From assembly GCA_013032095.1 (NCBI GenBank), contig WQBJ01000013.1, forward strand, positions 54,040-118,039: 64,000 nucleotides of DNA, read 5' to 3'. This DNA comes from Ruegeria atlantica (GTDB taxonomy: Bacteria > Pseudomonadota > Alphaproteobacteria > Rhodobacterales > Rhodobacteraceae). Of the stretch, positions 1-10,454 are shown one piece after another. The notes beneath the pieces are model-generated. The model made no database searches and was not told the origin of the DNA. It saw only the letters and a list, made by a program, of their open reading frames with translations. Both the position numbers and the translations under genes were made by a program. Numbering within the stretch: the stretch's first letter is position 1; each line of letters opens with the position of its first letter.

Positions 1-2
1 AC

Positions 3-1010
3 AACGTAGCCATCTACATCGCCAACGGCCACGGCGCGTGGGAAGCTGCCTTGTCCAACGTGATAGCCCCGGGGGAAAGGGTGCTGGCTCCGGCTTCGGG
101 CATGTTTACGCGCGGATGGGCCGAGATGGCCGAAGGGATTGGGGCCAAGGTTGATCTGATTGATTTCGGCATGTCAGCGCCTTGGGACCTGAATCGCATT
201 GCCGAAACTCTGCGTGCCGATAAGGACCATGAAATAAAGGCCGTTCTGGCGGTTCACGTGGACACGTCGACCTCGATCCGTAACAACATCCCGGCCTTGC
301 GGACTCTCTTGGATGATCTGAACCACCCGGCGCTACTGATGGCCGACTGCATCGCCTCGTTGGGGTGCGACCAGTTTGAAATGGATGCTTGGGGTGTGGA
401 TGTCACGGTCACAGCCTGCCAGAAGGGGCTGATGACCCCGGCAGGCATGGGCTTCGTGTTCTTTAACGACAAAGCGCAGGCAAAACGAGCCGAGATGCCC
501 CGCGTTTCGCAATACTGGGACTGGCAACCACGCGTAAAGCCCCAGTTGTTCTACCAGTATTTCAATGGAACGGCACCGACGCATCACCTCTACGGTTTGC
601 GCGCGGCACTCGACATCATCCATGCCGAGGGGGTTGAGCAGGTCTGGGCCCGTCACGAACATCTGGCCAAAGCCATCTGGACGGCGTGTGAAACATGGGC
701 CGAGGGCGGAGCGCTGGAACTCAACGTTGCCGACCGCGCCCACCGCAGCCGTGCAGTGACTGCCTTGCGTTTGAAAGACGGGCAGGGAACACGGCTGCGT
801 CAGTTCACCGAAACTCAGTTGGGCCTAACCCTTGGTATTGGGTTGGGGATGGCGGACTGGGATGGTTGCTTCCGTCTAGGGCATATGGGCCACGTGAACG
901 GTCAGATGGTCATGGCGATGCTGGGCGGTGTGGAAACCGCAATGGCGGCGTTAAACATCCCTCGCGGTAGCGGTGCACTCGAGGCAGCAGCGGCTGCTTT
1001 GGCCGGTTAA
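3..1010 (+). CDS. class V aminotransferase, serine/aspartate-glyoxylate type (5' end missing)
   Basis: PLP-dependent class V aminotransferase, probably transferring an amino group to glyoxylate. The frame is open from base 3, so the true start lies left of the window. The early segment NGHGAWEAAL is typical of the family, a conserved Asp falls in the MADCIASLG stretch, and the Schiff-base lysine is in TACQKGL (lysine codon at 423). The segment FNGTAPTHHLYGLRAALD is the substrate-binding region usual in serine-glyoxylate and aspartate-glyoxylate enzymes. No other genes of the beta-hydroxyaspartate cycle lie to the right, so a serine-glyoxylate role is as likely as BhcA. The next gene is convergent. 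Family is firm; exact substrate is not. Confidence 0.85.
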   Translation, partial: NVAIYIANGHGAWEAALSNVIAPGERVLAPASGMFTRGWAEMAEGIGAKVDLIDFGMSAPWDLNRIAETLRADKDHEIKAVLAVHVDTSTSIRNNIPALRTLLDDLNHPALLMADCIASLGCDQFEMDAWGVDVTVTACQKGLMTPAGMGFVFFNDKAQAKRAEMPRVSQYWDWQPRVKPQLFYQYFNGTAPTHHLYGLRAALDIIHAEGVEQVWARHEHLAKAIWTACETWAEGGALELNVADRAHRSRAVTALRLKDGQGTRLRQFTETQLGLTLGIGLGMADWDGCFRLGHMGHVNGQMVMAMLGGVETAMAALNIPRGSGALEAAAAALAG

Positions 1011-1045
1011 CTGCCCCCTAGCCACCAGCAGCCTTTTCTCCCGGG

Positions 1046-2152
1046 TCAGGCTGAACCTTCGGCCGCCGCCAGCGCTTTAGGAAGCGCGGTGGCAAATGCG
1101 TCCAGATCAGCCGCCGTGCCACAACTGACACGGATGCAACGGTTCTGAGGCGCGGCAAACGGCATGCGCACAAAGATTCCCTGCGCTACCAGCGCATCCA
1201 GAACCGCCTTGGCAAAGGTGCTACCCCGCCCGCAATCAATCGCCACGAAATTGGCTGCCGAGGGCAATGGCTCCAGCCCATTGTCCCGAGCGATCTGACC
1301 TATCCGATCACGGGCCGCATCAATCTTTGCCTGTACTTGTGATAGCCATTCGCAATCTTGCAGTGCAGCCAAAGCACCCGCCTGCGCTGCCCGGTTCATC
1401 CCGAAATGATTGCGCACTTTGTTAAACGCAGCGATCAACCCCGGTGCGCCTAACGCATAGCCTACGCGGGCTCCGGCCATGCCGTAAACCTTTGAAAACG
1501 TGCGCATTCGGATCAAACGCGGATCATCAACCGCAACCGGTGCCGCCGTCCCTTCTGGCGCGCATTCCACATAAGCTTCGTCCAGCACCAACAAGCATCC
1601 CTCGGGCAAAATCTCCATCGCCTCGACGATATCGGTGCCGCGATGCCAGCTGCCCATTGGGTTGTCAGGATTGGCTAGATAGACCAGCTTGGCGTCCACC
1701 TCAGCCGCCTTGGCAAACAGAGCTGCGGGGTCTTCGTGATCATCCCGATAGGGCACTTTGTGCAACACGCCTCCGAACCCGGCTACGTGATAGTTGAAGG
1801 TCGGATAGGCCCCGTCCGAGGTCACGACCGCATCGCCTGTTCCGACCAGCAACCGCACCAGATAGCCCAACAGACCATCAATCCCTTCACCGACCACGAC
1901 ATTTTCAGGTTTAACGTCATGATGTTTCGCCAGAGCATGTCTCAGGTCGTGATTTTCGGGGTCGCCATATTTCCAGATCTCTGCTGCCGCCATTGCCTCA
2001 ATAGCGCGTGGAGAGGGGCCAAAGATGCTTTCGTTCGCGCCGAGCCGGGCCACGAATGGCGCACCGCGCTGACGCTCTTGTGTTTCCGGGCCGACAAAAG
2101 GCACAGTTGCGGGCAGTGACAGGGCAAGCGGGGTATAGCGTGGGTCAGTCAT
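1046..2152 (-). CDS. class I/II PLP aminotransferase, HisC-like
   Basis: Fold-type I aminotransferase of about 368 residues, close to histidinol-phosphate aminotransferase (histidinol phosphate plus 2-oxoglutarate). Seen: LGANESIFGPSP at the N terminus, NPDNPMGSW, DEAYVE, the PLP-lysine motif TFSKVYGMAGARVGYA, and a C-terminal RVSCG with the arginine that binds the substrate carboxylate. The reading frame extends 47 codons upstream, but that part is unlike the family, so the start MTDPRYTPL was chosen. No his genes are adjacent, and many Rhodobacteraceae carry several HisC paralogues, so it could act on another amino acid. Divergent from the crotonase gene. Confidence 0.85.
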   Translation of the reverse strand: MTDPRYTPLALSLPATVPFVGPETQERQRGAPFVARLGANESIFGPSPRAIEAMAAAEIWKYGDPENHDLRHALAKHHDVKPENVVVGEGIDGLLGYLVRLLVGTGDAVVTSDGAYPTFNYHVAGFGGVLHKVPYRDDHEDPAALFAKAAEVDAKLVYLANPDNPMGSWHRGTDIVEAMEILPEGCLLVLDEAYVECAPEGTAAPVAVDDPRLIRMRTFSKVYGMAGARVGYALGAPGLIAAFNKVRNHFGMNRAAQAGALAALQDCEWLSQVQAKIDAARDRIGQIARDNGLEPLPSAANFVAIDCGRGSTFAKAVLDALVAQGIFVRMPFAAPQNRCIRVSCGTAADLDAFATALPKALAAAEGSA

Positions 2153-2291
2153 GCGACGAGATAAACCTATGGCCGCCCGGCAAGCAACCTTGCGATGTGC
2201 TTCGATCTGGGACGCGCCTGCCCCCACGTTGAGGTGGAACTCGGCAGGTCTTCCGGGCATGGTTAGCACAACCGGAATTGGAGAGCCCAGC

Positions 2292-3074
2292 ATGACACGC
2301 GTATCCGTCGAGTATAAATATCACATCGCCCATGTCACACTAACGCGGGGCGAAAAGATGAATGCGCTTGATGACGCGATGTTCAAGGCGCTGCTATCGG
2401 CTGGGCAGGAAGTCGCGGCCTCGGATGTACGTGCTGTCGTGCTATCGGGCGAAGGCAAAAGCTTTTGCGCCGGGCTCGATATGGCCAGCGTCGCGGGTAT
2501 GGTTCAGATGGATCCTGCCGAACTGCTGATGCCCCGCAGCCACGAAGATGCTAACGCGTTGCAAGAGGCCGCTCTGATCTGGCGACGTGTACCCGTACCA
2601 GTGATCTGCGCCATTCAGGGCGTTGCCTATGGCGGCGGTCTACAGATCGCGCTGGGCGCAGATATTCGCATTGCTCATCCCGACGCCAAGCTGTCTGTGA
2701 TGGAGATGAAGTGGGGCATCATCCCCGATATGGGCGGCATGGTGCTGTTGCCACAGCTTGTGCGTTCGGACGTGCTGCGCCTGCTGACCTACACGGCGCG
2801 CCCTATTGGTGCGCAGCAGGCGGTCGAGTGGGGGCTGGTGACCAAGCTCTCGGACGATCCGTTGACAGAAGCGCAGGCGCTGGCCGAAGAGATTGCAGGC
2901 AAAAGCCCCTCGGGCATTCGCGCTGCCAAACGTCTGATTGAGGTGGCCGAGACCAAACCTCGCGCCGAGGTGCTGCTGACGGAGTCTGAGGAGCAGGTCG
3001 AACTGATTGGCAAGCCGGACCAGATGGAGGTTATTGCTGCGCAGATGCAGGGCCGTAAGCCTGAGTTCAAATAA
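2292..3074 (+). CDS. crotonase-family (enoyl-CoA hydratase/isomerase) protein
   Basis: Crotonase-fold acyl-CoA enzyme, 260 residues, cytoplasmic. Oxyanion-hole segments are visible as SFCAGLDMASV and AIQGVAYGGG, followed by ADIRIAHPDAKLSVMEMKWGIIPDMGG. Aligned by eye to mitochondrial enoyl-CoA hydratase, the first catalytic Glu (in GGGCE) is Gln here (GGGLQ), while the second is kept (MEM). It may therefore be an isomerase or another crotonase rather than a standard hydratase. The ATG at 2292 was chosen over an upstream in-frame ATG because of the ggagagccc ribosome site and because similarity begins there. Confidence 0.85.
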   Translation: MTRVSVEYKYHIAHVTLTRGEKMNALDDAMFKALLSAGQEVAASDVRAVVLSGEGKSFCAGLDMASVAGMVQMDPAELLMPRSHEDANALQEAALIWRRVPVPVICAIQGVAYGGGLQIALGADIRIAHPDAKLSVMEMKWGIIPDMGGMVLLPQLVRSDVLRLLTYTARPIGAQQAVEWGLVTKLSDDPLTEAQALAEEIAGKSPSGIRAAKRLIEVAETKPRAEVLLTESEEQVELIGKPDQMEVIAAQMQGRKPEFK

Positions 3075-3407
3075 CTAGCGCATAAAGGCCCGTCGCGCAT
3101 CGCGCGCCATGTTGTAGCGCATCTCAAGATCAGCGATCCGGGCCATTGCAGATTTGCGTTCTTTCGGATCAGTAAGGCCGGCATACTCTTTGCGGGCCGC
3201 TTCCAGTTTTTTCCTGATTTCGAATTCTTCCGGTAGCACCCCAGCCTGTGCCATGATCCTGTGGCCCGCTGCTATGGCGGCGTCACTTTGGGCCTCGCCA
3301 GAGCGGTCTGGCAGGGGCCGACCTTCGCCTTCCAATCCCTGCAACTGACCCTCGGCCTGCGCCTTTTTGATCTGTCGTTCGATCAGTTTTCCAAGCGATC
3401 CAAACAT
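3075..3407 (-). CDS. DUF1992 (DnaJC28-like) protein
   Basis: Small protein of 110 residues with the DUF1992 core: LIERQIKKAQAEGQLQGLEGEGRPLPD, then a helical region ending in MARIADLEMRYNMARD. The family is widespread in bacteria and resembles the conserved domain of eukaryotic DnaJC28; its biochemical role is unknown. Its stop codon abuts the end of the convergent crotonase gene. No signal peptide or membrane segment. The ribosome site before the ATG is weak. Confidence 0.8.
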   Translation of the reverse strand: MFGSLGKLIERQIKKAQAEGQLQGLEGEGRPLPDRSGEAQSDAAIAAGHRIMAQAGVLPEEFEIRKKLEAARKEYAGLTDPKERKSAMARIADLEMRYNMARDARRAFMR

Positions 3408-3446
3408 GATGAGAAGATATCCCAGCTGTTCAAGCTTTGAAAGCGA

Positions 3447-4610
3447 CTACCGCTTTCGGTTCGTTACCAGATAGGCAATGCCCCCGGCCAACAAGCCCCA
3501 GACTGCGGCCCCCAGACCGAAGACCGAAATACCCGAAGCCGTGATCGCAAAGGTCAAAATGGCGGCCTCCCGTTCGGAGGGCACCTCAAGCGCTGCGTGA
3601 GTGGCATTGGCCAGAACTCCGATCAGGGCGATACCCGTCAATGTACCCATCAACAGAGGGTCAGCATGCGCGGCAAACCCGGTGATGGCCACGGCAAACA
3701 CGCCGAACAGGCAATAGAACACGCCCGCCATTACGGCAGACCAGTAACGTTGGGTGGGGTCCGGGTGGCTGTCCTCGTTCGAGCACATCGCGGCCGTGAT
3801 TGCGGCGAGGCACGTGGCTGGCGCGCCAAACGGAGCTGACAGGATGCTGGCTGCGCCAACCGAGGAAAACAACCTGCCGGGGGTGGGCGCATAGCCAAAG
3901 CTGCGCATCACGGCGACACCCGGAATGTTCTGTGTGGCCATGGTGACAATGAATAACGGGATGCCGATACCGATCAGGGAGGCCAGCGAAAAGCTGGGCA
4001 TCGTCCAGACCGGTGCAGCCACCAAATGGGTCGGTGCAACGGATGCTTCCCCTGCGTTCAGCACCACGACAATCGTCGCCGCCACAACAGCAGCAGGAAC
4101 TGCGCAAAGGCGGTTGATGCGACCGGCGACAAACCAAGTCAGAATCACCGGCAGTGCCATCCACGGCAGATCAACGGCCGCTTTGAATGGCACAATGCAC
4201 AGCGGCAGCAGAACGCCGCCCAACATTGCCTGGGCCAGAGTGGTCGGGATTGCGGCTGCCAGCCGCCCCAAAGGCCGCCAGAGTCCCGCAAGCACGGTCA
4301 GCGCACCTGCACAAAGGAAAGCGCCGGTCGCCTCGGCAAAGCCAGCTGCGGGCATCGCAGATACCGCCAGAAGCGCGACACCGGGAGTCGACCATGCCAC
4401 GCTGATGGGCTGCCGGTACCACAGGCTGAGCCCGATGCCTGCAAGCCCCATTGCGATGGCGGCCATCATCAGGCCCGAGGCGGATTGCTGCGCCGAGGCT
4501 CCCATGGCCGCCAGCCCCTGCAATACGATTGGAAAGGAACTGAAGAACCCGACGATGGCAACGACCAGCCCTGTCGAGACGGTTTGGATCGGGGGAAATG
4601 CGCGCGCCAT
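3447..4610 (-). CDS. BenE-family benzoate/H+ symporter-like permease
   Basis: Integral membrane permease, 387 residues with about 11-12 hydrophobic segments; the sequence reads as the BenE family (SSFPIVLQGLAAMGAS near the N terminus, GVFYCLFGVFAVAITGF late). Members import benzoate and related aromatic acids with protons, but many are uncharacterised. No aromatic-degradation genes are next to it, so the substrate is open. Start MARAFPPI was preferred to the longer frame because GAGG lies five bases before that ATG. It is upstream of the valS terminator region and transcribed in the same direction as valS, away from it. Confidence 0.8.
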   Translation of the reverse strand: MARAFPPIQTVSTGLVVAIVGFFSSFPIVLQGLAAMGASAQQSASGLMMAAIAMGLAGIGLSLWYRQPISVAWSTPGVALLAVSAMPAAGFAEATGAFLCAGALTVLAGLWRPLGRLAAAIPTTLAQAMLGGVLLPLCIVPFKAAVDLPWMALPVILTWFVAGRINRLCAVPAAVVAATIVVVLNAGEASVAPTHLVAAPVWTMPSFSLASLIGIGIPLFIVTMATQNIPGVAVMRSFGYAPTPGRLFSSVGAASILSAPFGAPATCLAAITAAMCSNEDSHPDPTQRYWSAVMAGVFYCLFGVFAVAITGFAAHADPLLMGTLTGIALIGVLANATHAALEVPSEREAAILTFAITASGISVFGLGAAVWGLLAGGIAYLVTNRKR

Positions 4611-4687
4611 TTTGACCTCGGGGCTTCTAACCTGCACTTGCTAACAACGGTTTGCTGGTGGGCGCAAGCGGCTTGATCGCAAGAGAA

Positions 4688-4716
4688 AACCCCACCGTTG
4701 TATGCGCGGTGGGGTT
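4688..4716 (-). terminator. Rho-independent terminator of valS
   Basis: Perfect 10-bp stem (4688-4697 with 4707-4716, arms AACCCCACCG and CGGTGGGGTT) with a nine-base loop. Read on the minus strand it is followed by ttttctctt, a good U-tract. It lies 30 bases beyond the valS stop codon. Confidence 0.85.
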
Positions 4717-4746
4717 GGAAGATTGAGCAGCCGAGAAAGAAGTAGA

Positions 4747-7700
4747 TCAGGCGATTTCGGCCAGACGGGCCAGCGCCTCGTTCAGCTTTGCCTCTTCCTC
4801 TTCGCGGGCGGCGAGGTTAGCCTTGGCCTCCGCGACAACCTCTTCCGGGGCCGAGGCCACGAATTTGGGGTTGTTCAGACGCCCACGCAGACCACCAAGC
4901 TCTTTGGCCAGCTTGCCCATTGCTTTCTCCAGCCGTTCTTTTTCCGCGCCGATATCGATGATATCTGCCAGCGGCAGGCCGAAGGAGGCACCAAGGGCAG
5001 CGATCGAGATGGTGCCCTTTGGCAACTCATCCGCTTTGGTCAGGCTGTCGATCCGCGCCAGGCGCTTGATCAGCGCCTCGTTGCGGTCCCATGCGGCTTG
5101 GCCGTTGGAATCGATCTCGGTCACCAGCATCGGCACGTAGAGGCCAGCAGGAACCCGCATCTGTGAACGGGCCGAACGGGTGTTTTCGATGACCGAGATC
5201 ACCCAGTTCATCTCACGATCCGCATCCGCGTCGATCAGGTCAGCAGCGGCGTAGGTCGGCCAGTCGGCGTGTACGACCATCTTGGCACGGTTGCCTGTCA
5301 GGCCCCACAGCTCTTCGGTGATAAAGGGCATGATCGGGTGCAGCAGGACCATGCACTGATCCAGAACCCAGCGCATGGTGGCGCGAGTTTCGGCCTGAGC
5401 CTCGGCATCGTCGCCCTGCAGCAGCGGTTTGGACAGTTCCACGTACCAATCGCAAACCTTGCCCCAGACAAAGGCATAGAGCCCGTTTGCCGCGTCGTTG
5501 AAACGATAGCTTTCAAGCGCCGCATCGACCTCTTCCCGCACGCGGGCGGTTTCGCCGATGATCCAGCGGTTCACGGCGGCCTTGGGTTTCAGGTCGGCCA
5601 CGTCCAGTTGCGGAACGGCGTCGGTGAAGACCTCGTTCATCTCGGCAAAGCGAACAGCGTTCCACAGTTTGGTGCCGAAATTGCGGTAACCGGTGATGCG
5701 TTCGCGCGACAGTTTCAGCACGCCGCCAATCGCCGCCATCGATGCGTTGGTAAAGCGCAACGCGTCGGCGCCAAACTCGTCCACGATCTCCAGCGGGTCG
5801 ATGACGTTGCCAGTGGTTTTGGACATCTTCTTGCCCTTCTCGTCACGGACGAGCTGGTGCAGGTAGACGGTGTGAAACGGGATTTCATTTACCACGGCCA
5901 GTTGCATCATCATCATACGGGCGACCCAGAAGAACAGGATATCGAAGCCGGTGATCAGAACGTCCGTGGGGAAGTAGCGTTCCAACTCCTCGGTCTGCTC
6001 GGGCCAGCCCAGCGTACCGATGGGCCAGAGGCCGGAGGAGAACCACGTGTCGAGGACGTCGGGGTCGCGCCAGACCGGGTAGACCAGCTTGGTCGGGTCT
6101 TGTTCAACCGCGTACTGAGCAAGGCTTTCAGCGAACTGATGGATGGCCTCATGCTTGTCGGCCACCTCAACAACGGTCGCATGGCTCAGCGGGCTGGGGA
6201 TGTTGGCATTGTCGTCCAGGAATTTCTCGACAACGGCATCAAAGTTGGGCGCACATTCCATGACGTTGCCACGGTGCAGCATGCCGCCTTCGTTCAGCAA
6301 GCGGCCGAGCTCGACCAGATCAAGCTCTCCGTCATTCTCGTCGTCCATGAAGTCGTCTGCGGACAGATCAAGACCATACCAAACCGGAATTTGATGTCCC
6401 CACCAAAGCTGACGTGAAATGCACCAAGGTTCGATGTTTTCCAGCCAGTGATAATAGGTCTTCTCGCCAGACTCGGGAATGATCTTGACTGTGCCGTCCT
6501 TGACTGCATCCAGCGCGGGGCCGACGACCTTTTCCGCATCTACGAACCACTGGTCGGTCAGCATTGGCTCAATGACAACCTTCGAGCGGTCGCCAAAAGG
6601 CTGCATGATCGGCTTGGATTCGACCAGCGGAACCGCCTTGTCCGAGTCCTCGTGGTCAGGCTTCAGCGCGGTCGAACCCAGACGCGGGTCATCCGCGCGG
6701 GTCATGACGGCCAGGCCGTCGTTGGTAATCTCCTCGATCACTTTCGCGCGCGCCTCGAACCGGTCCAGCCCGCGCAGGTGATCCGGCACAAGGTTAATCG
6801 CGTCAATCTCGCCTTCGGTAAAGGACTGACCACGTGCGTATTGCCCGGCTTTGTACGCCTCGTTCGCGTAAGGCGCACCGTCGGCCCGCATGTGGCCGCT
6901 TGTATCCATCAGGCGATACAGCGGAATGCCGCCGCGCTTGGCGACCTGATAGTCGTTGAAATCGTGCGCCCCGGTGATCTTCACCGCGCCCGAGCCGAAA
7001 TCGGGATCGGGGTACTCGTCGGTGATGATCGGGATCTGACGACGGTGCTCTTTCGGTCCAACTGGGATTTCGCAGAGTTTGCCAACAATTGGAGCATACC
7101 GTTCATCAGACGGATGAACCGCAACTGCACCGTCGCCCAGCATTGTTTCGGGGCGGGTCGTGGCGATTGAGATGTAATCGCGCTCTTCCTCGAGGACGAC
7201 GTTTCCGTCCTCGTCCTTTTCGACGTAAGTGTAGGTTTCACCACCGGCCAGCGGGTATTTGAAGTGCCACATGTGGCCCGCGACTTCGATATTCTCGACT
7301 TCAAGATCCGAGATCGCCGTTTCAAAATGCGGGTCCCAGTTGACCAGACGCTTGCCGCGATAGATTAGGCCCTTTTCGTACATGTCGACGAAGACCTTGA
7401 TGACCGCGTCGTGGAAGTTGGCCGAGTTCTCATGCCCTGTTCGCGGATCGCGTGGCGCTCCCGCCATGGTGAAGGCGTTACGCGACCAGTCGCAGGAGGA
7501 GCCCAAACGCTTGAGCTGCTCGATGATCGTGCCGCCGTATTCGCCTTTCCATTCCCAGACCTTGTCCAGAAACGCTTCACGCCCCAGTTCGCGCCGACTT
7601 GGCTGCTGGGTTGCGGCCAGCATTTTTTCCACCTGCATCTGCGTGGCGATGCCTGCGTGGTCCTGACCGGGTTGCCACAGGGTATCGAAGCCGCGCATAC

Positions 7701-7908
7701 GGTGCCAGCGGGTCAGGATGTCTTGCAGCGTGTTGTTGAACGCGTGGCCCACGTGCAGCGCGCCCGTCACATTGGGTGGCGGGATCATGATGGTAAAGCT
7801 TTCGTCGCGCGATTTGTTTGCGCCTGCCTTGAAGGCTCCGGCCTGTTCCCAGGCTTCGTAAATGCGGGCCTCGGCCTCGGCCGCGTTGAATGTCTTTTCC
7901 ATCGCCAT
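4747..7908 (-). CDS. valS: valyl-tRNA synthetase
   Basis: Class I aminoacyl-tRNA synthetase charging tRNA-Val, 1053 residues from the chosen start. Seen: the HIGH-type motif [16 protein letters not shown] near residue 50, the editing domain with [10 protein letters not shown], the KMSKS-type motif [14 protein letters not shown], the anticodon-binding domain, and a C-terminal coiled-coil arm ([20 protein letters not shown]) that is typical of ValRS. The start MAMEKTF at 7908 has AGGA seven bases upstream; an ATG at 7926 and a TTG at 7929 are in frame but lack a good ribosome site. Monocistronic, closed by the hairpin at 4688-4716. Confidence 0.97.
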   Translation of the reverse strand: MAMEKTFNAAEAEARIYEAWEQAGAFKAGANKSRDESFTIMIPPPNVTGALHVGHAFNNTLQDILTRWHRMRGFDTLWQPGQDHAGIATQMQVEKMLAATQQPSRRELGREAFLDKVWEWKGEYGGTIIEQLKRLGSSCDWSRNAFTMAGAPRDPRTGHENSANFHDAVIKVFVDMYEKGLIYRGKRLVNWDPHFETAISDLEVENIEVAGHMWHFKYPLAGGETYTYVEKDEDGNVVLEEERDYISIATTRPETMLGDGAVAVHPSDERYAPIVGKLCEIPVGPKEHRRQIPIITDEYPDPDFGSGAVKITGAHDFNDYQVAKRGGIPLYRLMDTSGHMRADGAPYANEAYKAGQYARGQSFTEGEIDAINLVPDHLRGLDRFEARAKVIEEITNDGLAVMTRADDPRLGSTALKPDHEDSDKAVPLVESKPIMQPFGDRSKVVIEPMLTDQWFVDAEKVVGPALDAVKDGTVKIIPESGEKTYYHWLENIEPWCISRQLWWGHQIPVWYGLDLSADDFMDDENDGELDLVELGRLLNEGGMLHRGNVMECAPNFDAVVEKFLDDNANIPSPLSHATVVEVADKHEAIHQFAESLAQYAVEQDPTKLVYPVWRDPDVLDTWFSSGLWPIGTLGWPEQTEELERYFPTDVLITGFDILFFWVARMMMMQLAVVNEIPFHTVYLHQLVRDEKGKKMSKTTGNVIDPLEIVDEFGADALRFTNASMAAIGGVLKLSRERITGYRNFGTKLWNAVRFAEMNEVFTDAVPQLDVADLKPKAAVNRWIIGETARVREEVDAALESYRFNDAANGLYAFVWGKVCDWYVELSKPLLQGDDAEAQAETRATMRWVLDQCMVLLHPIMPFITEELWGLTGNRAKMVVHADWPTYAAADLIDADADREMNWVISVIENTRSARSQMRVPAGLYVPMLVTEIDSNGQAAWDRNEALIKRLARIDSLTKADELPKGTISIAALGASFGLPLADIIDIGAEKERLEKAMGKLAKELGGLRGRLNNPKFVASAPEEVVAEAKANLAAREEEEAKLNEALARLAEIA

Positions 7909-8005
7909 GGGTGCGTCCTGCGTCATCAATCTCGGGTCAGCGATTGCAATAGCGAATGCGTGCAGGAAGGGAAAGAGTGCCTGTGCTATCCGGCCTGTGC
8001 AAAAC

Positions 8006-8031
8006 GTGCTTTGAAGTAAACATCAAAGCAC
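8006..8031. repeat. inverted repeat upstream of valS
   Basis: Perfect 9-bp inverted repeat, GTGCTTTGA (8006-8014) and TCAAAGCAC (8023-8031), loop of eight. It sits about 100 bases upstream of valS and 130 upstream of the divergent CoxL-like gene, so it could be an operator or a 5' UTR hairpin. No U-tract follows on either strand. Confidence 0.5.
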
Positions 8032-8162
8032 TGATACGCCGGATTTTGGCAACGATGCTACAGGACTGCGTCGCACGTGGAAGCTTAGGTTTCCAGTAAG
8101 TACTGGACATCACATATGCGCAAACTAACGTCGGCGAAGAAGTGGAGTGAGAGGGCAGCCCC

Positions 8163-10454
8163 ATGGAAAAATTCGGCACAAGCCAGTCCGTCAAACGAAC
8201 TGAGGATCAACGGTTTCTGACAGGGCAGGGGCGGTATATCGACGACGCCATTCCCGAGAATGCGCTTTTTGCCGCCTTCTTTCGCAGTCCTGTCGCCCAT
8301 GCAAAGATCATTTCGGTGGATGTCGAGGCCGCTCAGGCCGCTGACGGGGTGAAGTTGGTCCTGACATACGACGACCTTTTGGCGGCGGGCATAGATACAA
8401 AGCTGAATGCCACAATCGTTTCCAACCGGGACGGTTCGCGTGCAGCGGACCCAGCGCGACATATGTTGGCCAAAGATCGCGTGCGTTTTGTCGGCGAACC
8501 GGTTGCCGTGGTGATCGCTGAAACCGCGATGCAGTCGCGAGACGCGGTTGAATTGATCTGGATGGAGACCGAGGACTTGCCCGCCAAGCTGGATGTCGAT
8601 TCAGGCGGTGAACCGCTGCACTCCGAGGCTCCGGACAACCGCGCTTTTGACTGGGGGATGGGCGACGAAGCCGCAACTGAGGCCGCTTTTCAGGCCGCTC
8701 CGCACAAGGTTCAACTGAGCGTTGCAGACAACCGGGCGATTATCACTTCGATCGAACCGCGTGGCTGCCAGGCCTCTTGGTCCGACGGTCGGTTGCATTT
8801 CGCGTATGGAGGTCAGGGTGTCTGGGCCATGCGGGGACAATTGGCGCAGAAACTGAAGCTGGAGCCAGAGACGATCCGCGTTACCACTCCGGACGTGGGC
8901 GGTGGGTTCGGCATGAAGGTGATGCCATATCCCGAATATTTCTGTGTTTCCGTTGCAGCGATGAAACTGCAACAGCCTGTCCACTGGATGTCAGACCGGT
9001 CCGAGGCGATGCTTTCTGATCATCACGGCCGCGACCTGACCTCGTTGGCCGAACTGGCCTTTGACGAAGATCACAGGATCACGGCCTACCGAGTCCACAG
9101 CAAGGTAAACCTGGGCGCCTACAACAGTCATTTCGGGCAGGCCATTCAGACCAACCTGTTCAGCAAGGTGTTGATGGGGGCTTATGATGTGCAGACCACC
9201 TATCTTCGGGTCGAAGGCTATTACACCAACACCACTCAGGTCGATGCTTACCGTGGGGCGGGACGGCCCGAGGCCATCTATGTCCTAGAACGCGTCATGG
9301 ACCGGGCGGCGCGTGAACTGGGCGTTGACCCGTGGGAGCTGCGGCGCAAGAACTTCATCCGCCCCGAGGCGTTTCCCTACAAGACTGCGACCGGAGAAAC
9401 CTATGATGTTGGTGATTTCAACATGGTCTTGTCCCGCGCGGGCGAGCAGGTTCAAGGTTTTGTCGACCGTAAAGCTATTGATGCAGAACGTGGCCTGATC
9501 CGGGGGCAGGGCCTCTGTTACTACATCGAGAGTATTCTGGGAGACCCATCCGAGAACGCGAAGATCGAGTTTTGTGAGGATGGCCCCGTGAACCTCTACG
9601 TCGGCACCCAATCAAACGGGCAGGGGCATGAGACGGCTTACACCCAATTTCTGTCGGATCAAACAGGTATTCCCATGGATCAGATCAACATCATTCAGGG
9701 GGACAGCGATCAACTGCCCAATGGGGGCGGCACTGGCGGGTCGCGTTCGGTCACGGTGCAAAACACGGCCACGCTAGCGACAATCGACGTCATGATCGCC
9801 GCATTCACGCCCTATCTCGCTGATAAAATGGGGGTGGAGGAGGCCGACGTGAGTTTTGATCACGAAACATTCCGCGCGCCCGGATCGAACCTGACACCGA
9901 CACTGACCGAAGCGGCTGAGATGGCGCGCACTGATGGCCGCACTGACCTGTTGCAGCATGAGGCGCGTATCACGCTGGACGCGCGCAGTTTCCCCAATGG
10001 CGCGCATGTTGCCGAAATCGTTATCAATTCTTACACTGGTGAGACTTGGGTGGACCGCTATACGGTGATTGACGATTTTGGCAATCTTATCAACCCGATG
10101 CTGGCTGAAGGGCAGGTGCATGGCGGTGTGGTGCAAGGTATAGGCCAAGCCCTGAGCGAGCGTGTCGTATATGATGCACAGGGGCAACTGCTCACGGCTT
10201 CGTTGATGGACTATGCCTTGCCCCACGCGGCCGAGATACCCATGATTAAGTTTACCTCGGCGCCGGTTCCGTCAACTACCAACCCGATGGGTATGAAAGG
10301 ATGCGGAGAGGCCGGTACCGTGGGCGCGCTGGCCGCAGTGGCAAACGCGGTTCAGGACGCGCTTTGGGATCACGGGGTGCGACAGGCAGATATGCCATTC
10401 ACGCCCCTCAGAGTTTGGGAATTGCTGACGCATGGATCTGTCGCGGCTGACTAA
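8163..10454 (+). CDS. xanthine dehydrogenase/CoxL-family molybdopterin-binding subunit
   Basis: Large molybdenum-cofactor subunit of an aerobic dehydrogenase, 763 residues. N-terminal KRTEDQRFLTGQGRYIDD and GGGFGMK are Moco-domain hallmarks, and AYRGAGRPEA around residue 370 is the form II CoxL signature, not the AYRCSFR loop of true CO dehydrogenase. FHP-like and QGHET segments also fit. Real enzymes of this family need an iron-sulfur (CoxS) and an FAD (CoxM) subunit; neither is adjacent, so partners must be elsewhere or it works alone. The substrate cannot be read; aldehydes or N-heterocycles are typical. Good ribosome site gagagg. The last 23 bases overlap the next gene. Confidence 0.88.
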   Translation: MEKFGTSQSVKRTEDQRFLTGQGRYIDDAIPENALFAAFFRSPVAHAKIISVDVEAAQAADGVKLVLTYDDLLAAGIDTKLNATIVSNRDGSRAADPARHMLAKDRVRFVGEPVAVVIAETAMQSRDAVELIWMETEDLPAKLDVDSGGEPLHSEAPDNRAFDWGMGDEAATEAAFQAAPHKVQLSVADNRAIITSIEPRGCQASWSDGRLHFAYGGQGVWAMRGQLAQKLKLEPETIRVTTPDVGGGFGMKVMPYPEYFCVSVAAMKLQQPVHWMSDRSEAMLSDHHGRDLTSLAELAFDEDHRITAYRVHSKVNLGAYNSHFGQAIQTNLFSKVLMGAYDVQTTYLRVEGYYTNTTQVDAYRGAGRPEAIYVLERVMDRAARELGVDPWELRRKNFIRPEAFPYKTATGETYDVGDFNMVLSRAGEQVQGFVDRKAIDAERGLIRGQGLCYYIESILGDPSENAKIEFCEDGPVNLYVGTQSNGQGHETAYTQFLSDQTGIPMDQINIIQGDSDQLPNGGGTGGSRSVTVQNTATLATIDVMIAAFTPYLADKMGVEEADVSFDHETFRAPGSNLTPTLTEAAEMARTDGRTDLLQHEARITLDARSFPNGAHVAEIVINSYTGETWVDRYTVIDDFGNLINPMLAEGQVHGGVVQGIGQALSERVVYDAQGQLLTASLMDYALPHAAEIPMIKFTSAPVPSTTNPMGMKGCGEAGTVGALAAVANAVQDALWDHGVRQADMPFTPLRVWELLTHGSVAAD

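Noticed and set aside
8163..10454. Carbon monoxide dehydrogenase
   Set aside because: The active-site loop is AYRGAGR (form II), not AYRCSFR, and CoxM/CoxS are missing.
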